Shown here piece by piece: positions 27,682-35,169 of a stretch of 64,000 bases of DNA. Every line of letters begins with the position of its first letter. The first letter of the stretch is position 1. The translations under genes and the position numbers were made by a program. The notes below the pieces were generated by a model. The model was not told the origin of the DNA, did no database searches, and worked only from the letters and a program-made list of their open reading frames with translations. The stretch is from Pectobacterium aroidearum (GTDB taxonomy: Bacteria; Pseudomonadota; Gammaproteobacteria; Enterobacterales; Enterobacteriaceae): contig NZ_CP065044.1 of NCBI RefSeq assembly GCF_015689195.1, forward strand, positions 992,001 through 1,056,000. The letters are read 5' to 3'.

Positions 27682-28857
27682 TTAAGACAGTTTGCGTGAC
27701 AGCAGATAGGCCACCAGCATCACGGGCGGAATCACGGTCAATAGCCCGATCGCGCCAACCAACCCGATACCTTCGCCTACCTTGCCAAGTAACAGGGGCG
27801 CCAGTAAGAGCGCCAGTCCTACCGACTGGGTTGCCCCCGCCGCGATTTTTGACAGAAACTGCGCTGGTTGCTGCGTCGCAACCGATAATATCAGCGGGAA
27901 AAAATTCCCCAGACAGGCCCCTAAAATCGCCAGACTCACTAACGCAACGGTAACATGGGGAACCAGCCACAGAATAACCAAACCGATACCGCCCACGATC
28001 ATTGCCCCGATCAGGAGCGTGTTGATTTCATAACGCAGCAGCAAACGGCTCACCACAATCCGCCCGACAATCGTGCCGCCGAAGTACGCAGACATCATCC
28101 CCACGCTGGTCGCAACCGTTACGGATAACTGCTCTTCCAGGAACTGCGCGCCCCAAAAACCGATGCCCCACTCTGCTGAAATGCCGAGGAAAATCATGCC
28201 GAACATCAGGAACGCCACCAGCGGCAAGCGAGGGGAGCTATCCGCAGGGTGGCTGGATGAAGTAGCGATATTGACAGGCACCCGCGACAGATTCCCGGGT
28301 GCGATAAAGAGAAGAGGCAGCAGCGCGATGATGGGCACAAACATCGCCATCCGCCATCCCCACCCTAACTCCACCGCGAGGCTGACAAAGACCGGCCCGG
28401 CAAAGACCCCAATGGCGGCAAAAATGCATCCCTCCGTGATGGCAACCCCGCTGTTTTCACCATGATGGCGTGCCAGCGATTCCTGAATGGCTATTTGCAT
28501 CGCGCCCCCCGCCAACCCCAACACCAGCGACATGCTCAGCGTTGCCGATGAAGGCATCGGGAGGGAAAAAATGGCAACCGCAATCGTCACCGCAAACGAG
28601 CTGGTGAGCAGAATACGTTTTGGCGAGACCCTTTTGGAACAGTAGGTAACGATAAAGCCTGTCGCAAACATACCAATGGCGTAGAGGCTAAAGTGCCAGC
28701 CAATCACGATTCGGGACAGCTGTAATTCATCACGCAGGAAAGGGGTGATAGAGCCCGGTACGGCCTGATGAAAGCCGCACACCACCGACAACATATATAA
28801 ATAGAACGTGTAATAGTCGCGTTTGAATTGGGGTTTAACCAGGCTCTGTTCCGTCAT
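27682..28857 (-). CDS. MFS transporter, last gene of the 12-gene operon
   Basis: 391 residues with 12 predicted membrane helices and the MFS loop pattern (FIVTYCSKRVSPKRILL between helices 2 and 3). As the distal gene of a biosynthetic-looking operon it most likely exports the product or gives self-resistance. It shows no strong match to a named family that I can recall. It starts 29 bp after the NudK-like gene. Confidence 0.85.
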   Translation of the reverse strand: MTEQSLVKPQFKRDYYTFYLYMLSVVCGFHQAVPGSITPFLRDELQLSRIVIGWHFSLYAIGMFATGFIVTYCSKRVSPKRILLTSSFAVTIAVAIFSLPMPSSATLSMSLVLGLAGGAMQIAIQESLARHHGENSGVAITEGCIFAAIGVFAGPVFVSLAVELGWGWRMAMFVPIIALLPLLFIAPGNLSRVPVNIATSSSHPADSSPRLPLVAFLMFGMIFLGISAEWGIGFWGAQFLEEQLSVTVATSVGMMSAYFGGTIVGRIVVSRLLLRYEINTLLIGAMIVGGIGLVILWLVPHVTVALVSLAILGACLGNFFPLILSVATQQPAQFLSKIAAGATQSVGLALLLAPLLLGKVGEGIGLVGAIGLLTVIPPVMLVAYLLSRKLS

Positions 28858-28886
28858 CTCTTCATTTCCTTTATGGGGCTCGGGAA

Positions 28887-29492
28887 TTACGGCTTACAAA
28901 TATTTTTAATAACCAGGTGCTGAAGCAAAATAATGGTTTTGGCATCAATAATCTGGCCGTCATCAATCATTTGCAGCGCATCTTTAATCGGAATTTCCAT
29001 GACCTTGATATCTTCGCCTTCTTCGGCAATACCGCCGCCTTCATTAATTCGCATCTCATGCGTAAAAGGCGCAATAAAGAAGTGTAGACGCTCGGTCACA
29101 GAGCCGGGACTCATGAATATTTCGCCAATTTTGGTGACGTCATTGAGTTTATATCCGGTTTCCTCCTCCGCCTCTTTTCTGATGGCCTGAATCGGGTCAC
29201 GTTCATCCAACAGGCCTGCGCACGCTTCAATAAGCTCATAATGGTGGCCAATCAAAAAGGCTGGCAGACGAAACTGGCTGGTGAGAATGACCGTACGCGC
29301 ATCCGCGTTGTAGAGCGCAATGGTCGCGCCGTGACCACGGTCATAGGCTTCACGAACCAACCGCTGTTCCGTTCCGTTTGAACGCGTGTATGTGATGTCG
29401 TATTTGGTTAGCTTTCCCCAGTCATTGGCTAATACCCAGCTGTCATTGACGACCGCCGTCGTGGCAGAGGGTGCATAAGTCGTGTTTTTCAT
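28887..29492 (-). CDS. NUDIX hydrolase, NudK-like (GDP-sugar pyrophosphatase type)
   Basis: 201 residues. The NUDIX box is GLLDERDPIQAIRKEAEEET, followed by MSPGSVTERLHFFIAPF, which matches E. coli NudK, a GDP-mannose hydrolase. It may hydrolyse a nucleotide-linked sugar intermediate or a toxic nucleotide by-product. The stop of the solute-binding-like gene overlaps its start by 4 bp, so it is translationally coupled within the operon. Confidence 0.85.
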   Translation of the reverse strand: MKNTTYAPSATTAVVNDSWVLANDWGKLTKYDITYTRSNGTEQRLVREAYDRGHGATIALYNADARTVILTSQFRLPAFLIGHHYELIEACAGLLDERDPIQAIRKEAEEETGYKLNDVTKIGEIFMSPGSVTERLHFFIAPFTHEMRINEGGGIAEEGEDIKVMEIPIKDALQMIDDGQIIDAKTIILLQHLVIKNICKP

Positions 29493-30394
29493 AGGTGATT
29501 ACCGTTTGCAATGAATTCAAGCTGGGACAACCAGCGGGTTCGGTTTTTTACCGCGTTTTCAGCATCAATAACAAATAGCCGGCTATCCGGTTTTCCGAGA
29601 ATAATTTTGTTGTAGCTGGCATAAATCCCTTCCGCTTCTTCTGACCTGAGCCATTCCAGTGCCTGAGTGACCAGCGAAGGGTGACGGGTCGTGGTAAAGC
29701 CAGCAAAAACCTCGGATTCAATGCCGATCGCATCCTGCGGCTCAACGATGTGCAGAGAGGGACGTTCCCGCTGCCGATTTGAGGCCGCTATTTTTACCGT
29801 TACGCCAGCCGCGATCTGTCCTTCTCCGGTCAGCCGGGCGGGTTCCCACGCGGAAGGCGGCCTGATGTGTGCATTGCGATAAATATCAGCGAGGATCGCC
29901 CAGCCCTCGGTTTCGCCATAGAATTGCAGAATCGTCGCCAGAGCCAGAAACCCTGCGCCCGATACAGCCGGATCGGGAAACGCAATCCGCCCCTGAAGGG
30001 CTGACTGGGTAAGATCGACCCATGATGCGATGTCCACGCCCGTTTCGGAGAGGACAGCAGGATCGACAACGATCGCGGTTGAAAACCCGGTGATGCGCAG
30101 GTATCCATCGGCGTCAGCGCCCGGAGCAAATAGCACACCGCTTAAATCAAGGGTGCGCGAGGCGGTATCCGCCCACCCCAGAATCATATCCACCTGAGGA
30201 GCGTGCTGTTCTTGAGCCAGTCTTGCCGTCAGCGCTGCCGTCGGCATTCTTTCAATGTGGATCGCCACATCAGGCATGTGATGCGCGAGCGCTTGCAGAT
30301 AATCGGCAAGTTCATAGGGTTCAAAAGAGCTATAGGCTCTGAGCGTGGCCTTTGAGCCGTCCCCCGTGGGGGCATGAATGATAGTGGAGGCCAT
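29489..30394 (-). CDS. Solute-binding-protein-like protein lacking a signal peptide
   Basis: 301 residues with the fold pattern of family 1 ABC solute-binding proteins (iron / aminoethylphosphonate type): TLRAYSSFEPYELADYLQAL, then VDMILGWADTASRTLDL and RIAFPDPAVSGAGFLALATI. The N-terminus MASTIIHAPTGDGSKATLR has no hydrophobic signal segment and no lipobox, and no ABC permease or ATPase is nearby. It therefore seems to be cytoplasmic and may be an enzyme or chaperone using this fold, as THI5/NMT1 proteins do. That comparison is inference. 15-bp gap after the HAD gene. Confidence 0.75.
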   Translation of the reverse strand: MASTIIHAPTGDGSKATLRAYSSFEPYELADYLQALAHHMPDVAIHIERMPTAALTARLAQEQHAPQVDMILGWADTASRTLDLSGVLFAPGADADGYLRITGFSTAIVVDPAVLSETGVDIASWVDLTQSALQGRIAFPDPAVSGAGFLALATILQFYGETEGWAILADIYRNAHIRPPSAWEPARLTGEGQIAAGVTVKIAASNRQRERPSLHIVEPQDAIGIESEVFAGFTTTRHPSLVTQALEWLRSEEAEGIYASYNKIILGKPDSRLFVIDAENAVKNRTRWLSQLEFIANGNHL

Positions 30395-30409
30395 GTCGGT
30401 TCCTTTTCC

Positions 30410-31075
30410 TCAGGCGCTAAGCTTGCTGAGCATGACCGTCAGCTTGTCATCTTTGAAATCGGGGATCGCCGCGGACGCGCCGTACTTCAGCAATGCCGCT
30501 TCATCCAGCGCTCCCGTCATACCGAAAGTAAAGACTCCCGCCGCCGCCGCCGACTGAATACCGGGGCCGGAATCCTCAAACGCTAATGAATTTTCACGCC
30601 CGACGCCCAGCAGTCGCATCGCTTCCGCGTAGGGATAAGGATCGGGCTTGCTACGCGGTAGTTCCGCGCCAATGAGCAAATGATCAACGGACTCCAGCAA
30701 ATGTAGCCCTTTCAACATCATGATGGCGCTTTCACGCGGCGCGTTAGTCACCACGGCGATCCCGATGTTTCTGGCCTGCGCCCACTCAAAGAGCTCAGTG
30801 ACTCCCGGCCGGCCTTCCAGCGGCCCCGTAAGCTGCTTCCTGAACAGGGCTTCTTTACGTTCTCCCAGTTCATGGCGGTGCTCAGGCGATAAATTGGGGA
30901 ACAGATCGCGCGTGATTTGATCCATCGGCGCGCCCATGATTTTTTCGTTGTAATAGTCGATCGTGACGGACTGGTCAAAGTCGGCCAGAAGTTCATTAAA
31001 CGCGGCCAGATGCAGCCGGTCGGTGTCGAGCAGTGTTCCATCCAGGTCAAACAACAATCCTGCGGTAGTTTTCAT
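30410..31075 (-). CDS. HAD phosphatase, beta-phosphoglucomutase-like
   Basis: 221 residues. Motif I is FDLDGTLLDTD, motif II is VVTNAPRES, and the lysine and acidic motifs follow in SKPDPYPYAEA and AFEDSGPGIQSA. The cap domain is of the alpha-helical C1 kind found in phosphoglucomutases and sugar phosphatases. In this operon it would remove phosphate from a sugar phosphate intermediate or move it. It starts 28 bp after the phosphorylase gene. Confidence 0.88.
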   Translation of the reverse strand: MKTTAGLLFDLDGTLLDTDRLHLAAFNELLADFDQSVTIDYYNEKIMGAPMDQITRDLFPNLSPEHRHELGERKEALFRKQLTGPLEGRPGVTELFEWAQARNIGIAVVTNAPRESAIMMLKGLHLLESVDHLLIGAELPRSKPDPYPYAEAMRLLGVGRENSLAFEDSGPGIQSAAAAGVFTFGMTGALDEAALLKYGASAAIPDFKDDKLTVMLSKLSA

Positions 31076-31103
31076 TCCAATCTCTCCCAGCTAAGCAACA
31101 ATT

Positions 31104-32009
31104 TCAGGACGGCATATCGTCCTGGATGACACGGTCAAGTAACGGTGAAAAACGGCGAATAACATCGGATGTGATCAGGCTGAAATCCGTCATGATGGCG
31201 CCATCTAACGCGTGTTGGCAGCGATCGCGGCATAGCGCCTCACGCTGTGCGAGTTTTGGCACAATGACGGATAACAGAGACTCGGCTTTCTTAATATTGT
31301 CGGCCATCTGCTCACTGACCATGGCGGCATTCACCGCCTCATGGGAGGTATGCCAGCAGTCATAATCGGTCACCATCGCGACCATGTTGTAGCAAAGCTC
31401 GGCTTCGCGGCAGAGCTTCGGCTCTGGCATGGCGGTCATACCAATGACCGTGCCCCCCATTTGGCGATGGAATGCGGATTCCGCTTTGGTTGAAAAGTGC
31501 GGCCCTTCCATCACGACATACAGTCCCTTTGCCAAATGGGGAATGGATAACTCACCCAATGCGTCAACCAGCAGCGAATGGTTATCCGTGCAAACCGGCT
31601 TTCCAAAAGGAACATGCGCCACAACCCCTGAACCGAAAAAGGTATTCACGCGGCGGTATGTCCGATCGATATATTGATCGATCGCGACAAACGTTCCAGG
31701 AGGTGCCTCTTCGACCAGACTGCCGACGGCGCTGAATGAAATGACCTGTGAAACCCCCAGCGCCTTGAGTGCAGCAATGTTGGCTCTGACGTTAATTTCC
31801 GAGGGCAGCAGCCTGTGGCCGATACCATGCCGGTTGACGATCGCCACCGGCACCCCGGCTATCTCGCCGAGCGTGATGATGCCGGAAGGGTCGCCGAAAG
31901 AAGTCGTGACGTTGATGCGTTCGGACGCCTCGATGATCGACAGGGAATCCATGCCGCTGCCGCAGATAATCCCAATACGGGGTGGCGTAGTCGTTCGTTG
32001 ATCAGTCAT
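31104..32009 (-). CDS. MTA phosphorylase / purine nucleoside phosphorylase family
   Basis: 301 residues of the PNP/MTAP family. The phosphate site GSGMDSL is N-terminal, NRHGIGH and VMEGPHFSTKAES follow, and MTAMPEPKLCREAELCYNMV then TDYDCW are close to methylthioadenosine phosphorylases. The reaction is phosphorolysis of MTA or a related 5'-modified nucleoside to the base and a pentose 1-phosphate. Enterobacteria normally use MTA/SAH nucleosidase instead, so an MTAP here is probably dedicated to the pathway. It overlaps the desaturase-like gene by 8 bp. Confidence 0.88.
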   Translation of the reverse strand: MTDQRTTTPPRIGIICGSGMDSLSIIEASERINVTTSFGDPSGIITLGEIAGVPVAIVNRHGIGHRLLPSEINVRANIAALKALGVSQVISFSAVGSLVEEAPPGTFVAIDQYIDRTYRRVNTFFGSGVVAHVPFGKPVCTDNHSLLVDALGELSIPHLAKGLYVVMEGPHFSTKAESAFHRQMGGTVIGMTAMPEPKLCREAELCYNMVAMVTDYDCWHTSHEAVNAAMVSEQMADNIKKAESLLSVIVPKLAQREALCRDRCQHALDGAIMTDFSLITSDVIRRFSPLLDRVIQDDMPS

Positions 32010-33135
32010 TAATCGTTCCTCTTTCCCTGTTTACTGGCGATTGAACAGCCGTGTTGACGAGCCGATGGTATAGCTCAGAGAGCGCTGCAGGTTGCCCGCC
32101 TGAACCAAAGATCATTCCCTTCGCGATGTATTGCGTGTATCGCGGTTCATTGACTTTCAGCGCCCAGTCCACGGCGGGCATGTATTGATAGCGAACGGTG
32201 GGATAAATGTGGTGTGCCAGATGATAGGCGTCGGACATCGGAAATATCAGATATCGCTGAATCGCACCGAACACGCCGGAAAAATCCGTGGCGCGGCCAT
32301 GTTCGTAATCATGAGCAAGCCGATAGCGGGTTGGAGTATAGGGGGTATGCCAGCGGTGCTTGGAGAGCAGCGACCACCATGAAAACAGCGGATAAATGGA
32401 GAAAATGGGAATTACCCACCCGACAATCAACGCCGCAATGCCGCCCACCCACAAATAAAGCGCCACGACGCTTATCGTCACGACGGCGCGCAGCAGCGCA
32501 GTCTGCTTCGAGGTGTTTTCGCGGAACACATCGCGGAAGTTGCCCTTGATGTTATTCGCCAGACCTTTAAGGCTGACCGGATAGAACAAGGCTTTGATGA
32601 ACTGACCACGGCTGATACCGGGCACCATGCCTGCGGCAACCACCCGCCGCAGATTCGGATCTTTACCTGGGACGTCCGCGTTAGGGTGATGTTCAATGAC
32701 GTGCGTAATAAAGCGCGAATCCATATCCCTTTTCAGCGTCGGGAACTGGAAAAACGTGTTGGACAGGAACCACTGTAGCCTCTTCGAAGGGCACAGTGCC
32801 AAGTGCAAGGCATTGTGACCCAGCTCCTGTAGCGCTCTCATCCGCCCCGAGGTCACCACCGCCAGTAGCACACCGGACAGCACGTTATAGTCCGTCCAGC
32901 GGAAGAACAGCACGGCGGCAAAAATCTCTAGCCAGCAATAGATAAACGGCAGCGGCGCGAATAGCGTATCGAATCGCTTGTAATAGCTGATCTCATCTCT
33001 GTTACCGGGGCTAAGTTTGAATTTCGGCAGGATCCGCTCACCGTCGCGGTAATACAGCTTGATCGCCAGCCGGAAAAACAGGCTTAACGCGATCAGTACC
33101 ACCATCACATCGAAAACACGATCTTGGTTTAACAT
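32002..33135 (-). CDS. Fatty-acid-desaturase-superfamily diiron membrane enzyme
   Basis: 377 residues. Histidine clusters are visible: ELGHNALH, THVIEHHPNAD and YHLAHHIYP, with an extra KHRWHTPY, the ligands for a non-haem diiron centre. Several hydrophobic segments suggest membrane association. Such enzymes desaturate or hydroxylate lipid chains, and some act in natural-product pathways. The ATG at 33135 is chosen because GGAGAGG lies six bases upstream; longer starts reach into the preceding HAD gene. The substrate is unknown. Confidence 0.85.
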   Translation of the reverse strand: MLNQDRVFDVMVVLIALSLFFRLAIKLYYRDGERILPKFKLSPGNRDEISYYKRFDTLFAPLPFIYCWLEIFAAVLFFRWTDYNVLSGVLLAVVTSGRMRALQELGHNALHLALCPSKRLQWFLSNTFFQFPTLKRDMDSRFITHVIEHHPNADVPGKDPNLRRVVAAGMVPGISRGQFIKALFYPVSLKGLANNIKGNFRDVFRENTSKQTALLRAVVTISVVALYLWVGGIAALIVGWVIPIFSIYPLFSWWSLLSKHRWHTPYTPTRYRLAHDYEHGRATDFSGVFGAIQRYLIFPMSDAYHLAHHIYPTVRYQYMPAVDWALKVNEPRYTQYIAKGMIFGSGGQPAALSELYHRLVNTAVQSPVNRERGTIND

Positions 33136-33163
33136 GTGAAACCTCTCCATGGTATTGGCGAAA

Positions 33164-33817
33164 TTAGCGGAAATAGGCGCGGTATACCGATGACAGATCC
33201 CCGAAAACAAACGGGTGAATCGCGCTCAGCCGCTCGTGCGTCTGATGGCCGTGAGAAACGGAGGCCATCTGCCAGCCGCAGGCATGTGCGACATCGATAT
33301 CATGGTCGGTATCACCGATCATCAGAGCAGCCGTTCCCGGGTTTCCCAGTACCGAGTCTAGCTCTTCAGCAATACCCTGCTTGCCTTTAGCCTGGGTATT
33401 CGTGAGGCCAAACACATGATCGACCAGGTGATCGATACCAGCGCTGGCAAGGTTATTCTGCAACGTCTCGTGCTGGCTGGCAGACAGCACGGAGATGCTC
33501 ACGCCGGTACGTCGCAACATACTGATGATATCCACCGCCCCCTGATGGAGCGGACATTGGTTGATCTCACTGTTGAAAATACTCAGATACGTGTGGATCA
33601 AATCGTCGAATCGTCCGCTCTCGCAGTCGATCCCGACCGCCTGATAGAACGATTGGATTGGGAACCCGAAATGCTCGCGATACCGTTTTGCATCGAGAGG
33701 TGGCAGCGTTTGTAATTCCCTCACCGCATTTAGCCCCTTCACCGCCAGCGCCAGGTCATCGACCAACGTGCCATTCCAGTCGAAAATAACGTGTTTAATC
33801 GCAGTGCTATCTTTCAT
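33164..33817 (-). CDS. HAD-superfamily hydrolase with DWNGT motif
   Basis: 217 residues. Motif I reads VIFDWNGTLVDD, so the usual second aspartate (DxD) is asparagine, which may lower classical phosphatase activity or mark a different reaction. Motif II is VLSASQHE and motif IV MIGDTDHDIDVA. Phosphatase or phosphonatase-like roles are possible. It lies 11 bp after the FAD gene. Confidence 0.85.
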   Translation of the reverse strand: MKDSTAIKHVIFDWNGTLVDDLALAVKGLNAVRELQTLPPLDAKRYREHFGFPIQSFYQAVGIDCESGRFDDLIHTYLSIFNSEINQCPLHQGAVDIISMLRRTGVSISVLSASQHETLQNNLASAGIDHLVDHVFGLTNTQAKGKQGIAEELDSVLGNPGTAALMIGDTDHDIDVAHACGWQMASVSHGHQTHERLSAIHPFVFGDLSSVYRAYFR

Positions 33818-33828
33818 CGTGATGTTCC

Positions 33829-35169
33829 TTATCGTATGGCTCGGGCAATGACGCTGGATAATGAGGCGCTGACTATGGGGAAGCGATAAAGCGTGCGCTG
33901 CACTTCTAGCAGGTTAGCGATCTTGAGGGTGGCGATCGCTACGTCCCGATTGTGGAACGACGCGGCGTGAACCAGACTGATATACCGCTCTTTCAGCGTA
34001 TTTTTTAGATCGGCTTTTGTTGCCTGCTGGCTCAGGCTTTCGTCGCTTTTTTTAGCCTGTTGCCAGGAGATTTCCGTCGCCATCACTTGCGCATTCAGCA
34101 CCTGCCGGGCTGGGATCGTGCGCCGGAGGTACTCAGGCAGGGCGCGATCCAGCGCGTCGGCTTGCAGGGCTGACACACTCATCCCCTGACTGTAGATAGG
34201 GTTGATGCTGCATAGCGCGTCTCCCACAACCAAAAAGCCATCAGGCCATGACGGCATCAGGTCATAGCGACGTCTCAGGCTGCACGGCATCTTGAACTGG
34301 TGAAACTCACTCAGCGGCTCCAGCTTGCTGACCTCATCATGGATATCAGGCACCGGCAGCTCGGCAAGGAACCGCATAAAGTCATGTTCATTGGGCTTGG
34401 GTGAGGCGCCAAACCAGCCTCCGGCAGTGACGATATACTTGTCGCCCTCAATGGGGCTGATAACACCCATACTGCGTGTTGTTGGCAAATTTGGGGTGAC
34501 CAGCAGCACTTTCCAGCCGGTCTGACGCTTTGGATCTTTCTTATAGACGCGCGACACATAGCCGAGCTGATTCTCGACCTCTTCGCGCTGCACCTCACCG
34601 TAGCCTAACTGCTTCAGCCACGCCGAAGCTTTTGAGTTTCTGCCAGAGGCATCCACCACCAGATCGGCTTCCAGCGCTTCCTCCACTTGCCCAACGCTCG
34701 CGACAAGCCCCCGAACGGTTCCGTCATCATGAATCAGGTGTTTAACCCGACAACCGTCCTTAATCGCGATATTCGGTACACGTTTGGCCGATTGCCTCAG
34801 GACATGCTCAAGCAACGTTCTTGAGCAGTAGTGCGCGGTAATACCGGTTGGCCAGCGCTGTTTCCAGCCAATGCCGGCATAGCACTTCACGCCATGAGAC
34901 AGATCGATCTCCTCAGCACCGGAGTGCAGCAGCTCGTTCTTAAAACCGGGATAGAAATTCTCGATAATCTGGACGCCACGGTTTAATAGCAGATGCACAT
35001 GATGTTCCTGCGGTACCGTCCGACGTGTGCAAGGTTCATCACTAAACGTATCCAGATCGAGCAGCACAACCTCTTTGAAGTGTCTGGCGAGCGAACGAGC
35101 AGCCAGACAGCCAGCGATGCTGGCGCCAATGACAATAGCCTTATCGGTACCACGTCTTAATGTCGTCAT
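33829..35169 (-). CDS. FAD-dependent oxidoreductase / monooxygenase-like
   Basis: 446 residues. The dinucleotide motif AIVIGASIAGCLAARSLA is N-terminal, and the second FAD motif VVGDALCSINPIYSQGMSVS lies around residue 310. The pattern fits the aromatic hydroxylase / geranylgeranyl reductase superfamily. It could oxygenate or desaturate the pathway intermediate; a halogenase role is not supported because no clear WxWxIP motif is seen. It overlaps the fused aminotransferase gene by 4 bp. Confidence 0.86.
   Translation of the reverse strand: MTTLRRGTDKAIVIGASIAGCLAARSLARHFKEVVLLDLDTFSDEPCTRRTVPQEHHVHLLLNRGVQIIENFYPGFKNELLHSGAEEIDLSHGVKCYAGIGWKQRWPTGITAHYCSRTLLEHVLRQSAKRVPNIAIKDGCRVKHLIHDDGTVRGLVASVGQVEEALEADLVVDASGRNSKASAWLKQLGYGEVQREEVENQLGYVSRVYKKDPKRQTGWKVLLVTPNLPTTRSMGVISPIEGDKYIVTAGGWFGASPKPNEHDFMRFLAELPVPDIHDEVSKLEPLSEFHQFKMPCSLRRRYDLMPSWPDGFLVVGDALCSINPIYSQGMSVSALQADALDRALPEYLRRTIPARQVLNAQVMATEISWQQAKKSDESLSQQATKADLKNTLKERYISLVHAASFHNRDVAIATLKIANLLEVQRTLYRFPIVSASLSSVIARAIR

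Noticed and set aside
33829-35169. Flavin-dependent halogenase
   Set aside because: FAD motifs are present but the WxWxIP motif of tryptophan-type halogenases is not seen.
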